A stretch of 64,000 bases of DNA from Meconema thalassinum. Its lineage: Eukaryota > Arthropoda > Insecta > Orthoptera > Tettigoniidae. This document shows positions 36,042 through 48,100 of the stretch, one piece after another. Position numbers and translations under genes: made by a program. Location of the stretch: the NCBI GenBank assembly GCA_946902985.2, contig OX336392.1:465150693-465214692 (forward strand), in the 5' to 3' direction. Position 1 is the stretch's first letter, and each line of letters begins with the position of its first letter. The notes under the pieces are model-generated. The model had not been told where the DNA came from. It worked only from the letters and a program-made list of their open reading frames with translations, and ran no database searches.

Positions 36042-36256
36042 GATCATCACGGAGAATAAGGGAGAGTGTATTAGGTAGTTTAAGAGTCCTTCGCAGATCG
36101 GTCAGATCCACACACTCCAAGAGAAGGTGTGCCACAGTGAGGTGGGCGCCGCAAGTACACACAGGAGGATCTTCTCTCTTTAGCAAGTGGGAGTGCGTAG
36201 CAATCCCATGGCCGATCCGGAGTCGACAGAGTACCACAGCTTCCTTCCGGAGAGAT
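36042..36256 (-). mobile_element. LINE-A copy A3, 3'-side segment
   Basis: ORF2 C-terminal coding sequence, including the CTCGAHLTVAHLLLEC motif, cut on the low side at codons for LILRDD by S-form O2 and on the high side by LINE-A copy A1. The rest of A3 continues at 42411. Confidence 0.85.
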
Positions 36257-36553
36257 GATGATGATAATTGTTGTTTTAAGGGGCCTAACATCGAGGTTAT
36301 CGGCCCCTAATGAAATGGAATGACGTGAAATGAAAGGATGTAGATAAAAACAACTCACTGCCATGGATGAAGCGAAAATGGTGTTTATAAAACAGACAGT
36401 GAGCCCCAAAAATTATGCCTTATTTGAATAAAAAGAATAAAAGGCGGATGGTAAAAAAGGATAAAACAAATAAGGCATAGGGAACAAGACAATACATAAC
36501 ACAATAAAAAACATAAAACAGATTTAACCACAATTAAAAGTCGTAACTACACC

Positions 36554-39500
36554 TTAAAACTTAAAAAAGTAACCACTCTCCCTCATGAACCGGATGACGA
36601 GGTCAGCTGACGGCTCGTCATCACGGAGAATAAGGGAGAGGGTATTAGGCAGTTTAAGAGTCCTGCGCAGATCGGCCAGATCCACACACTCCAAGAGAAG
36701 GTGTGCCACGGTTAGGTGGGCGCCGCAAGTACACACAGGAGGATCTTCTCTCTTTAGCAAGTGGGAGTGCGTAGCAATCCCATGGCCGATCCGGAGTCGA
36801 CAGAGTACCACAGCTTCCTTCCGGAGAGATCGGAAGGAAGATTTCCACACCTTCGTTGTCTCCTTGATGCCTCTCAGTTTGTTGGGTGGAGGCGTGGCAC
36901 GCCATGCCTCCTCCCAATTCGACAGGATCATATGCCGCAACTGAGAGCGCACATCACTAGCAGGCACCTTATACGGTAGCGAGGGCAGTGCGACTGCCTC
37001 TCTCGCCGCCTGATCAGCAAGCTCGTTTCCCGCAATACCCATGTGGCTAGGAAGCCACACAAAGGTCACCCCGGTTCCAGCGTTACGCGAACTGACGAGC
37101 AGGTCGTGCACACGCTGGACCAACGGGTGCTTCGGGAAACACACATCGATCGCCTGCAGCGCACTCAGAGAGTCAGTACACAAAAGAAAGTGCTGGTGAT
37201 CGTCTGATAACGTGTACCGCAGAGCCTCTGAGATGGCATAGAGCTCCGCAGTGTACACGCTACACGCCTCGGGAAGTGAAAAGAGAAACCGACGATCCTC
37301 AACCACAAATGCACAGCCTACTTTCTCGTTTACCCTCGAACCGTCCGTGAATACAAGCCCTGATCCCGGATACCGTGTCACCACGGACTGGAACAACCTC
37401 CGATGGACGGAGGAGTCCGTGCCCGACTTGGGGCCGGTGTGCAGATCCAGGATGATATCAGGGCGAGAGACCATCCACGGAGGGGCCTTGCTAGGTACTC
37501 GGACGATACAGGAGACAGAAGGAAATCGGAACTGACGGTATAAGTCATCCAAGCGAATCCCCGCCGGCCGAGTGGCTCGGGCGAGCACACCATACAGCCG
37601 GCGATTCGGATTGGAGAACAAACATGGATAGCTTGGATGAAGTGGCATCTGTCGAATAGTTGCAGCATAGGTCAGCAGTACTTGTTGGCGCCTCAGGTGT
37701 AAAGGAGGTACGCCAGCCTCAGCGAGCAAGCTGACGACTGGGCTTGTCCGAAAGGCACCCGTCGCCAGCCTCACACCGCCGTGGTGGACACTGTCCAGTT
37801 TAACAAGCACTGACTTACGGGCCGAACCATATGCTACACTGCCATAATCTAACCTAGATAAAATCAGTGACTTATAAAAGCGCAGGAGCACCACGCGGTC
37901 CGCCCCCCATGATGTGCCGCTAAGAAACCGCAACATGTTGAGTTTCTTAGCGCAGGCAGTTTTCAAACACCGCACGTGTGGTTCCCACGTCAATTTCTGA
38001 TCGAAAAGGAGCCCAAGGAACCGGTACGCAGCAACAACAGGCAAAGCTACATTGCCCAGATAAAGCTCAGGATCTGGATGGAGGGTGCGCTTTCGGCAGA
38101 AATGGACAACCGAGGACTTAGCGGTTGAGAATCGAAAGCCTTGCTCCAGTGTCCAGCGTTCCACTCTCCGAATAGCTTGTTGTAGCTGTCGTTCAGCGAC
38201 CGCCATATTTTGCGCACTATAATGTAGAGCAAAGTCGTCTACATATAGCGACGGTACCACTGCTGGACCAGCAGCAGCGACTATACCGTTTATGGCAATC
38301 GCAAATAATGTTACGCTAAGCACCGATCCCTGTGGGACTCCGTTTTCCTGTATATGATATTGCGAATATGTCCCCCCTATTCGGACACGGAACAGGCGAA
38401 GGGACAGAAAATTCGCAATAAAAACCGGCAAGTTACCTCGGAATTTCCATTGATGCAGGGTAGAGAGGATGCCGTAACGCCAAGTGGTGTCATAGGCCTT
38501 CTCGAGGTCAAAGAAAACAGCGACTATGTGCTGTCTCCGGAGAAAAGCGTCCTGTATGGCAGTCTCCAGGCGTACCAGATGGTCGTTGGTACACCGTGAC
38601 GCCCTGAAACCACACTGGTATTCAGACAGGAGTCCCCGTTTCTCCAGGACCCACACCAGGCGCCGATTGACCATCCTCTCAAAGAGCTTGCACAAACCGT
38701 TTGTGAGACAAATAGGTCTGTAACTCCCTGACAATTTGGGATCCTTATCGGGCTTCAGGATAGGTATAATGATACCTTCCTGCCATTGCGCTGGAAACAC
38801 ACCTTCCAACCAGATACGATTAAACACCCTGAGCAAATAGCGAATGCTCTCATCGTTAAGGTGTTTAAGCATCTGGTTGTGAATATTATCCGGGCCAGGA
38901 GACGTGTCCCTGCAGAGCGCCAGCGCTCCGCGGAGTTCCCACTCCGTAAAGGGCACGTTGTACTCCTCCGAAGCGCGGGAAGCAAAACTAAGATGGAAAC
39001 GTTCCGCTTCGCGCTTCAGGGCCACGAAGGCAGGGTCATAGTTATCGGAACCGATATATCCGCAAAATACGAGGCGAGATGGTTTGCAACGCTATAAGGA
39101 TCTGTAACCAGTTCATTAGCAATGGAAATTCCCGGTACAGTAGAAGATGTCTGAATTCCCGAAATGCGTCGCAGTTTAGTCCACACTTGAGAGGAGGGGG
39201 TATGTGCCGTAATAGAAGACACATACCGTTCCCAGGATTGTTTCTTACTCTGGCGAATAAGAATCCGTGCCTTGGCACGGAATTTCTTAAACGCCACCAA
39301 ATTGGCCATGGTTGGACGCCGACGGTAGTGCTTATGAGCTCGACGACGGTCTCTTATTGCCGCTGCAATATCCTCTGTCCACCAAGGGACGAGTTTGCGA
39401 CGAGGAGTCCCAGAAAAGGATGGAATGGACTCCTCGGCGGCAGCAAGAAGCACATCGGTGATGTGCTGTACCTCGTCATCGACGCTCCGGCAACCAAGAT

Positions 39501-40230
39501 CAACGAATACAGCTCGTTCTTGAAACGAGGGCCAATTTGCCCGCTTAAGAACCCAACGACTGGGGAACTCAACGGGCGTCTGGTTCAGAAGGGTAAGAAC
39601 GATCGGGAAATGGTCACTGTCACAGAGGTCATCGTGTACATACCAGCCAAATAAGGGGACCAGCGCACGGCTACACACACTCAAGTCAATGTGTGAGTAC
39701 GTGCCGTGCGCTAAGCTAAAATGTGTAGCTTCCCCTGTATTTAATAGACATAAATCCAACCCTTGAATTAAGCCTTCCACGTCCCTTCCTCTGGGGCAGG
39801 AAGATGGTGATCCCCATTGGGGGTGATGAGAGTTGAAATCACCCACGAGTAGGAAAGGGACTGGAAGTTGATCAACAAGATCTAAGACGTCATTAATATC
39901 AAGGGGTTGGTTCGGTGGAAGGTACACGTTACAAACAGTTGTCATAGCAGGCAAGGACACGCGAACTGCAATAGCTTCCAGAGGAGTGGCGAGTGGAAAC
40001 TCCTCACTATAGCAGTCAGAGCGAACGAAGGTACAAACGCCCCCGGAAGCCCGGGCGGCGTCTTGTCGCTCTTTAGAGTATAGTCGGAAACCTCTCAGAA
40101 CAGTCTCGTGATCAGGTCTGAGGTTTGTTTCCTGTAGGCAGACTATACTCGCCGCGTATTGGGCAATAAGCTGACGGAGTTCTGTCAAATGCCTGTCATA
40201 ACTGTTACAATTCCACTGTAACAGTGCCAT
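36554..40230 (-). pseudogene. LINE-A ORF2 (copy A1), one-base frameshift
   Basis: Start MALLQWNCNSYDRHLTELRQ at 40230. The frame is broken at about 39053, where CCGATATA replaces CCGGATATA of copy A2, a one-base loss. The span is 3677 bp against 3678 in A2, so this is the only length change. Upstream of the break lie the endonuclease blocks; downstream lie RT (SLYVDDFALHYS), RNase H (LVFTDGSRVNEK, YTAELYAI, LLCTDS, ELADQAA) and a CCHC-like tail. The break falls in the linker between endonuclease and RT, so neither domain is itself damaged. Whole-protein function would be lost. Confidence 0.93.
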
Positions 40231-40264
40231 TGTGTGAACTTAGGGAATAAGTTGGAGCAGCAAG

Positions 40265-41899
40265 CTACTCCAACTTTGACTCTGGAGAATCTACAGTCAC
40301 TACGTCGACTATAATCTCCATGTCCTCAGGCGAGTTCATGGAGTGAATCGACTCGGTAGATGATTTCCTGGACGCAGTTCGGCGGCGGGGGGATCTCCGT
40401 GGGGAGCGCGAAGATCTGGGGGCCGAAACGTCCCCAGGCGCAGAAGCATCCGCAGGTGTTGGCGCGGATGGCTTCCCCTTTTTTGGAGAAAGGGAATGCG
40501 TAGTGCGGGGTCCCTTCTTACCCGCCCCCGGCTCTTTAAGGTATATAGACGGGTCAGGAGCCGAAGTCCTGACCCTGGTCGACGATGCCGCCTCCGCCGG
40601 CTTCGGCGCGGCTTTCGCCGACCGTTTGAATGGGGAGGAAGACTTCGACTTCCTCCCGAGTGGGGAGGAAGTCTTCAACTTCCTCCCCTGCTGTGCGGGC
40701 GGAGCAGCCTTCGCTCGCACAGCCTTCGTGCTGGCCGAAGGTGGAGTTGAAGGCACCTTCGGGCTTTCCGTTATAATATAAGGAGCTGGTTTTGGAACAG
40801 GAAACTCAGTTGCAGGTTTCACAGCTGGAACAAAAGATGAGGTAGCCGGGACCAAATTTGGTATTATGGCTCTATAATCAATCGTTGGAGAAGGCGAAGT
40901 CGTGGTACGGTACTTCTTGCGGGCCTCCTGGTAGGTCAGACCATCCAGGGTTTTGATCTCCTGGATTTTCTTCTCACTCAGGAAGACAGGGCAGTTCCTG
41001 TCCCGAGGAGAATGAAATCCAGGGCAATTAGTGCACTGATAAGGTGTTGTGCACTCTTCCGCTTCGTGTGGTACCTTACCGCATGTTCCGCAGATTGCGG
41101 GGCTCGAGCATCGGGATAACATGTGCCCGAACTTCTGGCATTTATAACACCTCATTGGGGGAGGGATATAAGGCCGTACGTCACAACGGTAACTTGTAAC
41201 CTTGACTTTCTCCGGGAGCACCGAAAGCTCAAAGGAAATAATGAAAGCACCAGTATCCACGATTTGACCATTGACCTTGCGCGTAATGCGCCGGACATCA
41301 GTCACGTGACGGTGCCGCATATCCTCCTTGAGCTCCTCGTCAGTGTTCAGAATCAGGTCCCGGTGGAAAATAACTCCTCGGACCAGATTCAGGGACGTGT
41401 GCTTTTCCACTTTGACGGGAATGTCGCCAAAGTGGTCACATTGCAAAAGTTGTTCAACTTGCTCTCCAGTCCTAGTCTTGAGCAACAAGCTACCGTTCCT
41501 CATCTTTTGTACTTTCTCAAGCTCACCATAGACACCTTCTATGTGGCGAGAAAACAAAATACTCTTTACCAGCTTGAAATCACCCCCATCTGTTCTGGTA
41601 GCTACCAGAAACTTGGGGGTGTTAGTACCCAGATTTTCACGCACAGATTGTTCCCAGGGGGTTGATCCCCGTAGGGAATCAAATGTTAAAGACTTGGGTG
41701 TAGGACCACCCTGTTTGGGTGTACGTCCACCCTGGTTGGGGATTTTTCTTTTAGAACCCATGGCCAGATCATCCTCCCCGAATGCCACCGACATCCGATC
41801 ACGGGCCGTCACAGTAGGCGCTACCCAGCCAGGGCAAGGCCCGCCTAGCTTGGAAGGCATTGCCCGGGGGTCCGATGTTTTACAATGCCGTATCGGCAT
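40265..41899 (-). CDS. LINE-A ORF1 (copy A1), CCHC RNA-binding protein
   Basis: The 544-residue protein starts MPIRHCKTSDPRAMPSKLGG. Met36 (MSVAFGEDD) is an alternative start. A short repeated word (NQGGRTPKQGGPTPK) follows near residues 55-70. A conserved block begins FLVATRTDGGDFKLVKSILF near residue 97. Three zinc knuckles lie near 251-305: CYKCQKFGHMLSRC, CGTCGKVPHEAEEC and CTNCPGFHSPRDRNC. The C-terminal third is rich in Lys, Ser and Pro and likely disordered. The protein should coat element RNA and help target-primed reverse transcription. It differs from the A2 copy at about seven residues. Its stop is 34 bp before the ORF2 start, which suggests reinitiation. Confidence 0.92.
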   Translation of the reverse strand: MPIRHCKTSDPRAMPSKLGGPCPGWVAPTVTARDRMSVAFGEDDLAMGSKRKIPNQGGRTPKQGGPTPKSLTFDSLRGSTPWEQSVRENLGTNTPKFLVATRTDGGDFKLVKSILFSRHIEGVYGELEKVQKMRNGSLLLKTRTGEQVEQLLQCDHFGDIPVKVEKHTSLNLVRGVIFHRDLILNTDEELKEDMRHRHVTDVRRITRKVNGQIVDTGAFIISFELSVLPEKVKVTSYRCDVRPYIPPPMRCYKCQKFGHMLSRCSSPAICGTCGKVPHEAEECTTPYQCTNCPGFHSPRDRNCPVFLSEKKIQEIKTLDGLTYQEARKKYRTTTSPSPTIDYRAIIPNLVPATSSFVPAVKPATEFPVPKPAPYIITESPKVPSTPPSASTKAVRAKAAPPAQQGRKLKTSSPLGRKSKSSSPFKRSAKAAPKPAEAASSTRVRTSAPDPSIYLKEPGAGKKGPRTTHSLSPKKGKPSAPTPADASAPGDVSAPRSSRSPRRSPRRRTASRKSSTESIHSMNSPEDMEIIVDVVTVDSPESKLE

Positions 41900-42218
41900 G
41901 TACCCCTTGGCATATACTGGATTTTACAGCTCAGACATTCGGCTGTGCGGGGACCTGCGTAGTCAGGCGGATACTACTGAACGGGTACATGGCACACCCA
42001 CCTGTCGGCGCGGCCAAGTCCGGAACAGGCTTTTGAGCGTAGTCGCTAGCGTAAGTGGCCCATCCCCTAACAGCACGCACATATAGAAATTTAGGTTGCC
42101 AGACCCTGAAAGCAGTGACGGAAAGAAGTGCGATATAACCTAATGAGAGTTATACCGCACGGGTGTATGTCTTTTAGAGCTGACTGTCAAACCCTCGAAA
42201 GGGGACCGTTCCGAGAAG

Positions 42219-42410
42219 CCCTTTTAGTCGCCTTTTACGACTGGTAGGGAGTACCGTGGATGTATTCGCTTCCTCCCACCCGCTGGGGGTCCAATTCACA
42301 AAACAACGCGGAGTCCTTAAAGTATAGCCAAGATCGCCCCTTTTAGTCGCCTCTTACGACAGGCAGGGGATACCGTGGGTGTATTCTAAACCCCCCACCC
42401 ACAGGGGGGA
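42219..42410 (-). promoter_or_regulatory. Duplicated 5' leader block of LINE-A (copy A1)
   Basis: Blocks at 42219-42292 and 42337-42410 repeat the same order: a GC-rich start, a GTATTC-like word, CCACGGTA, then GTCGTAAAAGGCGACTAAAA. GTCG and CGAC can pair as a small stem. The spacing is about 118 bp. LINE-B has the same arrangement. A promoter or RNA-structure role is inferred from the 5' position. Confidence 0.55.
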
Positions 42411-43103
42411 CCTTCCGGAGAGATCGGAAGGAAGATTTCCGCACCTTCGTTGTCTCCTTGATGCCTCTCAGTTTGTTGGGTGGAGGCGTGGCACGCCATG
42501 CCTCCTCCCAATGCGACAGGATCGAATGCCGCAACTGAGAGCGCACTTCACTAGCAGGTACCTTATACGGTAGCGAGGGTAGTGCGACTGCCTCTCTCGC
42601 CGCCTGATCAGCAAGCTCGTTTCCCGCAATACCCATGTGGCTAGGAAGCCACACAAAGGTCACCCCGGTTCCAGCGTTACGCGAACTGACGAGCTGGTCG
42701 TGCACACGCTGGCCCAACGGGTGCTTCGGGAAACACACATCGATATCCTGCAGCGCACTCAGAGAGTCAGTTCACACAAGAAAGTGCTGGTGATCGTCTG
42801 ATAACGTGTATCGCAAAGCCTCTAAGATGGCATAGAGCTCCGTAGTGTACACGCTACAGGCCTCGGGAAGTGAAAAGAGAAACCGACGATCCTCAACCAC
42901 AAATGCACAGCCTACTTTCTCGTTTACCCTCGAACCGTCCGTGAATACAAGCCCTGATCCCGGATACCGTGTCACCACGGACTGGAACAGCCTCCGATGG
43001 ACGGAGGAGTCCGTGTCCGACTTGGGGCCGGTGTGCAGATCCAGGATGTTATCAGGGCGAGAGACCATCCACGGAGGGGCCTTGCTAGGTACTCGGGCGA
43101 TAC
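42411..43103 (-). mobile_element. LINE-A copy A3, RNase H segment
   Basis: Continuation of A3 past the A1 insertion. It encodes the RNase H region (LVFTDGSRVNEK, VYTTELYAI, GNELADQAA), with a frame break and a changed word near 42750-42780 (GAGAGTCAGTTCACACAAG), then the upstream linker to ILDLHTGPKSDTD. It ends exactly where a tRNA-like SINE head starts at 43104. Confidence 0.85.
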
Positions 43104-43310
43104 GGCTTCGTTGCGTAGTTGGTAGCATGCTGATATTCTATGCCCAAGGTCGCGGGTTCAAACCCGGCCAAAGTCGTCGGATTTTTAAAGAGCGTTAAAA
43201 ATCCCTCAGTATGCCTTCCTTCGGAGCGGTAGTAAACCCGGCGGTCCCATGTCATAGATTTATGGCCAAGTTTGCAGCTAGGTGTCGTAGACGGTAGCAT
43301 TTGGTAGCTT
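43104..43310 (+). mobile_element. tRNA-derived SINE, third family
   Basis: The head starts GGCTTCGTTGCGTAGTTGG, with the A-box-like word GCGTAGTTGGTAGC at about 43113-43126 and a B box (GGGTTCAAACCC) at 43154-43165. A body follows with TTTTTAAAGAGCG and CCTTCCTTCGGAGCGGTAG. The B-box region read backwards gives the well-known false peptide AGFEPATLG. The 5' edge abuts LINE-A exactly. The 3' edge is not clear, and I set it near 43310. Confidence 0.75.
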
Positions 43311-43579
43311 AAGTAGAAACAACTTTAAAATTTATCATATGCAGTTCTTACCTGAATCACAGATAACACACAGTAATACGGCCTGCACAATTAACACCAG
43401 TTATCAGACAAATTCTACACACCCAAGTACACGGGGCTACATGACCACGTTGTCTCAGCCCTAAACTAAGGAACCATTCCCAGTTGCCATGATGTAACCA
43501 ATTCCAAGAATCAACACGTCATTCCCAAGCAAACACACCCCAGCTCCAAGAAAACAAGACAAAATTCGTGGCTCAGCTG
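43311..43579. other. Unassigned spacer
   Basis: No gene or known repeat is recognised. It may hold the 3' part of the SINE. Its right end supplies the left copy of the direct repeat around the next composite. Confidence 0.4.
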
Positions 43580-43593
43580 GTCTACTGTCCTTT

Positions 43594-44405
43594 GATGATG
43601 ATAATTGTTGTATTAAGGGGCCTAACATCGAGGTTATCGGCCCCTAATGATCTGGGTGATAGCGAAAATGATAATGAAATGGAAACCAGAACAAAATTAT
43701 CTGAGACGGAAAATACATACGAAAAGGAACTCACAATATGGTCGTACAAAAGGGAATTTAGAACGAAAAGAGTCATAAAAAGAATAATGGAAAAATACCC
43801 ACAAAACGTAGGCTAGATTCAAAATACGTACAAAAAGCAATGTAGCGTCGAAATACTTACAAAATGCAACTGAAATTCAAAATACTTACAAAATGCAAAT
43901 GAGATCGAAAACACGTACAAAATGCAATTGGCGTTCAAAATACTTACAAAATGCAATTGAAATTGAAAATACACAATGCAATTCAGATTGAAATAGGCCC
44001 TATCCCAGTTCCAATCCAAATTATTCACAAAGTGCAATCGAAATTCAAAATACTTACAAAATGCAATTGAAATTGAAAATGCTTACTAAATGTACGGTGA
44101 TTCTAACGACTCGTGTGGATTGACAATACTTACAAAATGCAATTTAGATTGAAAATACTTGACAAAATGTAATTTAGATTCAAAATACCCACAAAATGCA
44201 ATTGAGAATCAAAATATGTGCAAAATGCCCACCAAACAAAATGCAATTTAGATTCAAAATTCGTGCGAAATGCGGCGTTGGTTAAAAATTCTTACAAAAT
44301 GCAATTGAAATTCAAAAAACTCACTAAAAGGCCCGGGCACATGCATTGAAAGACTTACTAAAAAGCAATTTAGATTGTCAATCTTTACAAAATGCAATTG
44401 AGGTT
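43594..44405 (-). mobile_element. V-form, 3' part, outer unit of a 9.2-kb composite
   Basis: Tail, hairpin (43617-43644) and VNTR tract, stopping at CAATTGAGGT where an S-form tail begins. The left flank GTCTACTGTCCTTT (43580-43593) is repeated at 52791-52804, after the last S-form head. The whole interval therefore behaves as one inserted block that later took in more elements. Confidence 0.85.
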
Positions 44406-44839
44406 GATGATGATGATGATAATTGTTGTTTTAAGGGGCCTAACATCTAGGTTATCGGCCCCTGATGGTTTGGGTGATCGTGAAGATGAAAAAAAAAAGT
44501 GAACTTAAAACTAAAACTAACTATTAACCTACATACTAGAAGAAGAAATAGAAAACTAAAGGAGAATAAGGCAAATAAAGGACAGTGGGAAAAGAAATGC
44601 CCTCAACCCACGAAGAAGGCGGATTGAGGGACTTGGAAGGAAGGAGAGCCATGAAAGGCAGATAGGAAAGTGAAAGAGGAGAGGGTCCGCTCCAAAGGTA
44701 AGGGACAAAAGCGGAAAACGGACCCAGCTCAGGAATCCCTCGGGGTCGCCAAATCCCGAACTCACCAGCCGTGAGCCCCTGAGGGTGTAGCATTATCTAG
44801 GGTGCACCAAAAGTGGTGGGGCTACATACACCCGGCCTC
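44406..44839 (-). mobile_element. S-form P2, 3' segment
   Basis: Tail, hairpin and S-specific region up to ACACCCGGCCTC, where LINE-A copy A2 is inserted. It resumes at 51003. Confidence 0.85.
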
Positions 44840-45145
44840 GATGATGATGATGAGGTTAATTGTTGTTTTAAGGGGCCTAACATCGTGGTTATCGGCCCCT
44901 AATGAAATGGAATGACGTGAAATGAAAGGATGTAGATAAAAACAACTCACTGCCATGGATGAAGCGAAAATGGTGTTTATAAAACAGACAGTGAGCCCCA
45001 AAAATTATGCCTTATTTGAATAAAAAGAATAAAAGGCGGATGGTAAAAAAGGATAAAACAAATAAGGCATAGGGAACAATACAATACATAACACAATAAA
45101 AAACATAAAACAGATTTAACCACAGTTAAAAGTCGTAACTACACC

Positions 45146-48100
45146 TTAAAACTTAAAAAAGTAACCACTCTCCCTCATGAACCGGATGACGAGGTCAGCT
45201 GACGGCTCGTCATCACGGAGAATAAGGGAGAGGGTATTAGGCAGTTTAAGAGTCCTGCGCAGATCGGCCAGATCCACACACTCCAAGAGAAGGTGTGCCA
45301 CGGTTAGGTGGGCGCCGCAAGTACACACAGGAGGATCTTCTCTCTTTAGCAAGTGGGAGTGCGTAGCAATCCCATGGCCGATCCGGAGTCGACAGAGTAC
45401 CACAGCTTCCTTCCGGAGAGATCGGAAGGAAGATTTCCACACCTTCGTTGTCTCCTTGATGCCTCTCAGTTTGTTGGGTGGAGGCGTGGCGCGCCATGCC
45501 TCCTCCCAATGCGACAGGATCGTATGCCGCAACTGAGAGCGCACATCACTAGCAGGCACCTTAGACGGTAGCGAGGGCAGTGCGACTGCCTCTCTCGCCG
45601 CCTGATCAGCAAGCTCGTTTCCCGCAATACCCATGTGGCTAGGAAGCCACACAAAGGTCACCCCGGTTCCAGCGTTACGCGAACTGACGAGCAGGTCGTG
45701 CACACGCTGGACCAACGGGTGCTTCGGGAAACACACATCGATCGCCCGCAGCGCACTCAGAGAGTCAGTACACAAAAGAAAGTGCTGGTGATCGTCTGAT
45801 AACGTGTACCGCAGAGCCTCTAAGATGGCATAGAGCTCCGCTGTGTACACGCTACACGCCTCGGGAAGTGAAAAGAGAAACCGACGATCCTCAACCACAA
45901 ATGCACAGCCTACTTTCTCGTTTACCCTCGAACCGTCCGTGAATACAAGCCCTGATCCCGGATACCGTGTCACCACGGACTGGAACAACCTCCGATGGAC
46001 GGAGGAGTCCGTGTCCGACTTGGGGCCGGTGTGCAGATCCAGGATGATATCAGGGCGAGAGACCATCCACGGAGGGGCCTTGCTAGGTACTCGGACGATA
46101 CAGGAGACAGAAGGAAATCGGAACTGACGGTATAAGTCATCCAAGCGAATCCCCGCCGGCCGAGTGGCTCGGGCGAGCACATCATACAGCCGGCGATTCG
46201 GATCGGAAAACAAACATGGATAGCTTGGATGAAGTGGCATCTGTCGAATAGTTGCAGCATAGGTCAGCAGTACTTGTTGGCGCCTCAGGTGTAAAGGAGG
46301 TACGCCAGCCTCGGCGAGCAAGCTGACGACTGGGCTTGTCCGAAAGGCACCCGTCGCCAGCCTCACACCGCCGTGGTGGACACTGTCCAGTTTAACAAGC
46401 ACTGACTTACGGGCCGAACCATATGCTACACTGCCATAATCTAACCTAGATAAAATCAGTGACTTATAAAAGCGCAGGAGCACCACGCGGTCCGCCCCCC
46501 ATGATGTGCCGCTAAGAAACCGCAACATGTTGAGTTTCTTAGCGCAGGCAGTTTTCAAACACCGCACGTGTGGTTCCCACGTCAATTTCTGATCGAAAAG
46601 GAGCCCAAGGAACCGGTACGCAGCAACAACAGGCAAAGCTACATTGCCCAGATAAAGCTCAGGATCTGGATGGAGGGTGCGCTTTCGGCAGGAATGGACA
46701 ACCGAGGACTTAGCGGTTGAGAATCGAAAGCCTTGCTCCAGTGTCCAGCGTTCCACTCTCCGAATAGCTTGTTGTAGCTGTCGTTCAGCGACCGCCATAT
46801 TTTGCGCACTATAATGTAGAGCAAAGTCGTCTACATATAGCGACGGTACCACTGCTGGACCAGCAGCAGCGACTATACCGTTTATGGCAATCGCAAATAA
46901 TGTTACGCTAAGCACCGATCCCTGTGGGACTCCGTTTTCCTGTATATGATATTGCGAATATGTCCCCCCTATTCGGACACGGAACAGGCGAAGGGACAGA
47001 AAATTCGCAATAAAAACCGGCAAGTTACCTCGGAATTTCCATTGATGCAGGGTAGAGAGGATGCCGTAACGCCAAGTGGTGTCATAGGCCTTCTCGAGGT
47101 CAAAGAAAACAGCGACTAGGTGCTGTCTCCGGAGAAAAGCGTCCTGTATGGCAGTCTCCAGGCGTACCAGATGGTCGTTGGTACACCGTGACGCCCTGAA
47201 ACCACACTGGTATTCAGACAGGAGTCCCCGTTTCTCCAGGACCCACACCAGGCGCCGATTGACCATCCTCTCAAAGAGCTTGCACAAACCGTTTGTGAGA
47301 CAAATAGGTCTGTAACTCCCTGACAATTTGGGATCCTTATCGGGCTTCAGGATAGGTATAATGATACCTTCCTGCCATTGCGCTGGAAACACACCTTCCA
47401 ACCAGATACGATTAAACACCCTGAGCAAATAGCGAATGCTCTCATCGTTAAGGTGTTTAAGCATTTGGTTGTGAATATTATCCGGGCCAGGAGACGTGTC
47501 CCTGCAGAGCGCCAGCGCTCCGCGGAGTTCCCACTCCGTAAAGGGCACGTTGTATTCCTCCGAAGCGCGGGAAGCAAAACTAAGATGGAAACGTTCCGCT
47601 TCGCGCTTCAGGGCCACGAAGGCAGGGTCATAGTTACCGGAACCGGATATATCCGCAAAATACGAGGCGAGATGGTTTGCAACGCGATAAGGATCTGTAA
47701 CCAGTTCATTAGCAATGGAAATTCCCGGTACAGTAGAAGATGTCTGAATTCCCGAAATGCGTCGCAGTTTAGTCCACACTTGAGAGGAGGGGGTATGTGC
47801 CGTAATAGAAGACACATACCGTTCCCAGGATTGTTTCTTACTCTGGCGAATAAGAATCCGTGCCTTGGCACGGAATTTCTTAAACGCCACCAAATTGCCC
47901 ATGGTTGGACGCCGACGGTAGTGCTTATGAGCTCGACGACGGTCTCTTATTGCCGCTGCAATATCCTCTGTCCACCAAGGGACGAGTTTGCGACGAGGAG
48001 TCCCAGAAAAGGATGGAATGGACTCCTCGGCGGCAGCAAGAAGCACATCGGTGATGTGCTGTACCTCGTCATCGACGCTCCGGCAACCAAGATCAACGAA

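Larger units (their letters stand above)
36257..42410 (-). mobile_element. LINE-A copy A1, full length
   Basis: The 6154-bp element runs from a CCCCCCTGTGGGTGGGG 5' end at 42410 to the hairpin (36280-36307) and triplet tail at 36257. The repeat CCTTCCGGAGAGAT flanks it at 36243-36256 and 42411-42424; the exact edge is ambiguous by a few bases because the target ends in GAT. It inserted into ORF2 of another LINE-A copy. ORF1 is open. ORF2 has a single frameshift. It is very similar to copy A2, so it is recent. Confidence 0.92.

Noticed and set aside
43085..43300. Minus-strand frame with AGFEPATLG as a protein
   Set aside because: AGFEPATLG is the backward reading of a SINE tRNA B-box region, a common false protein in databases.
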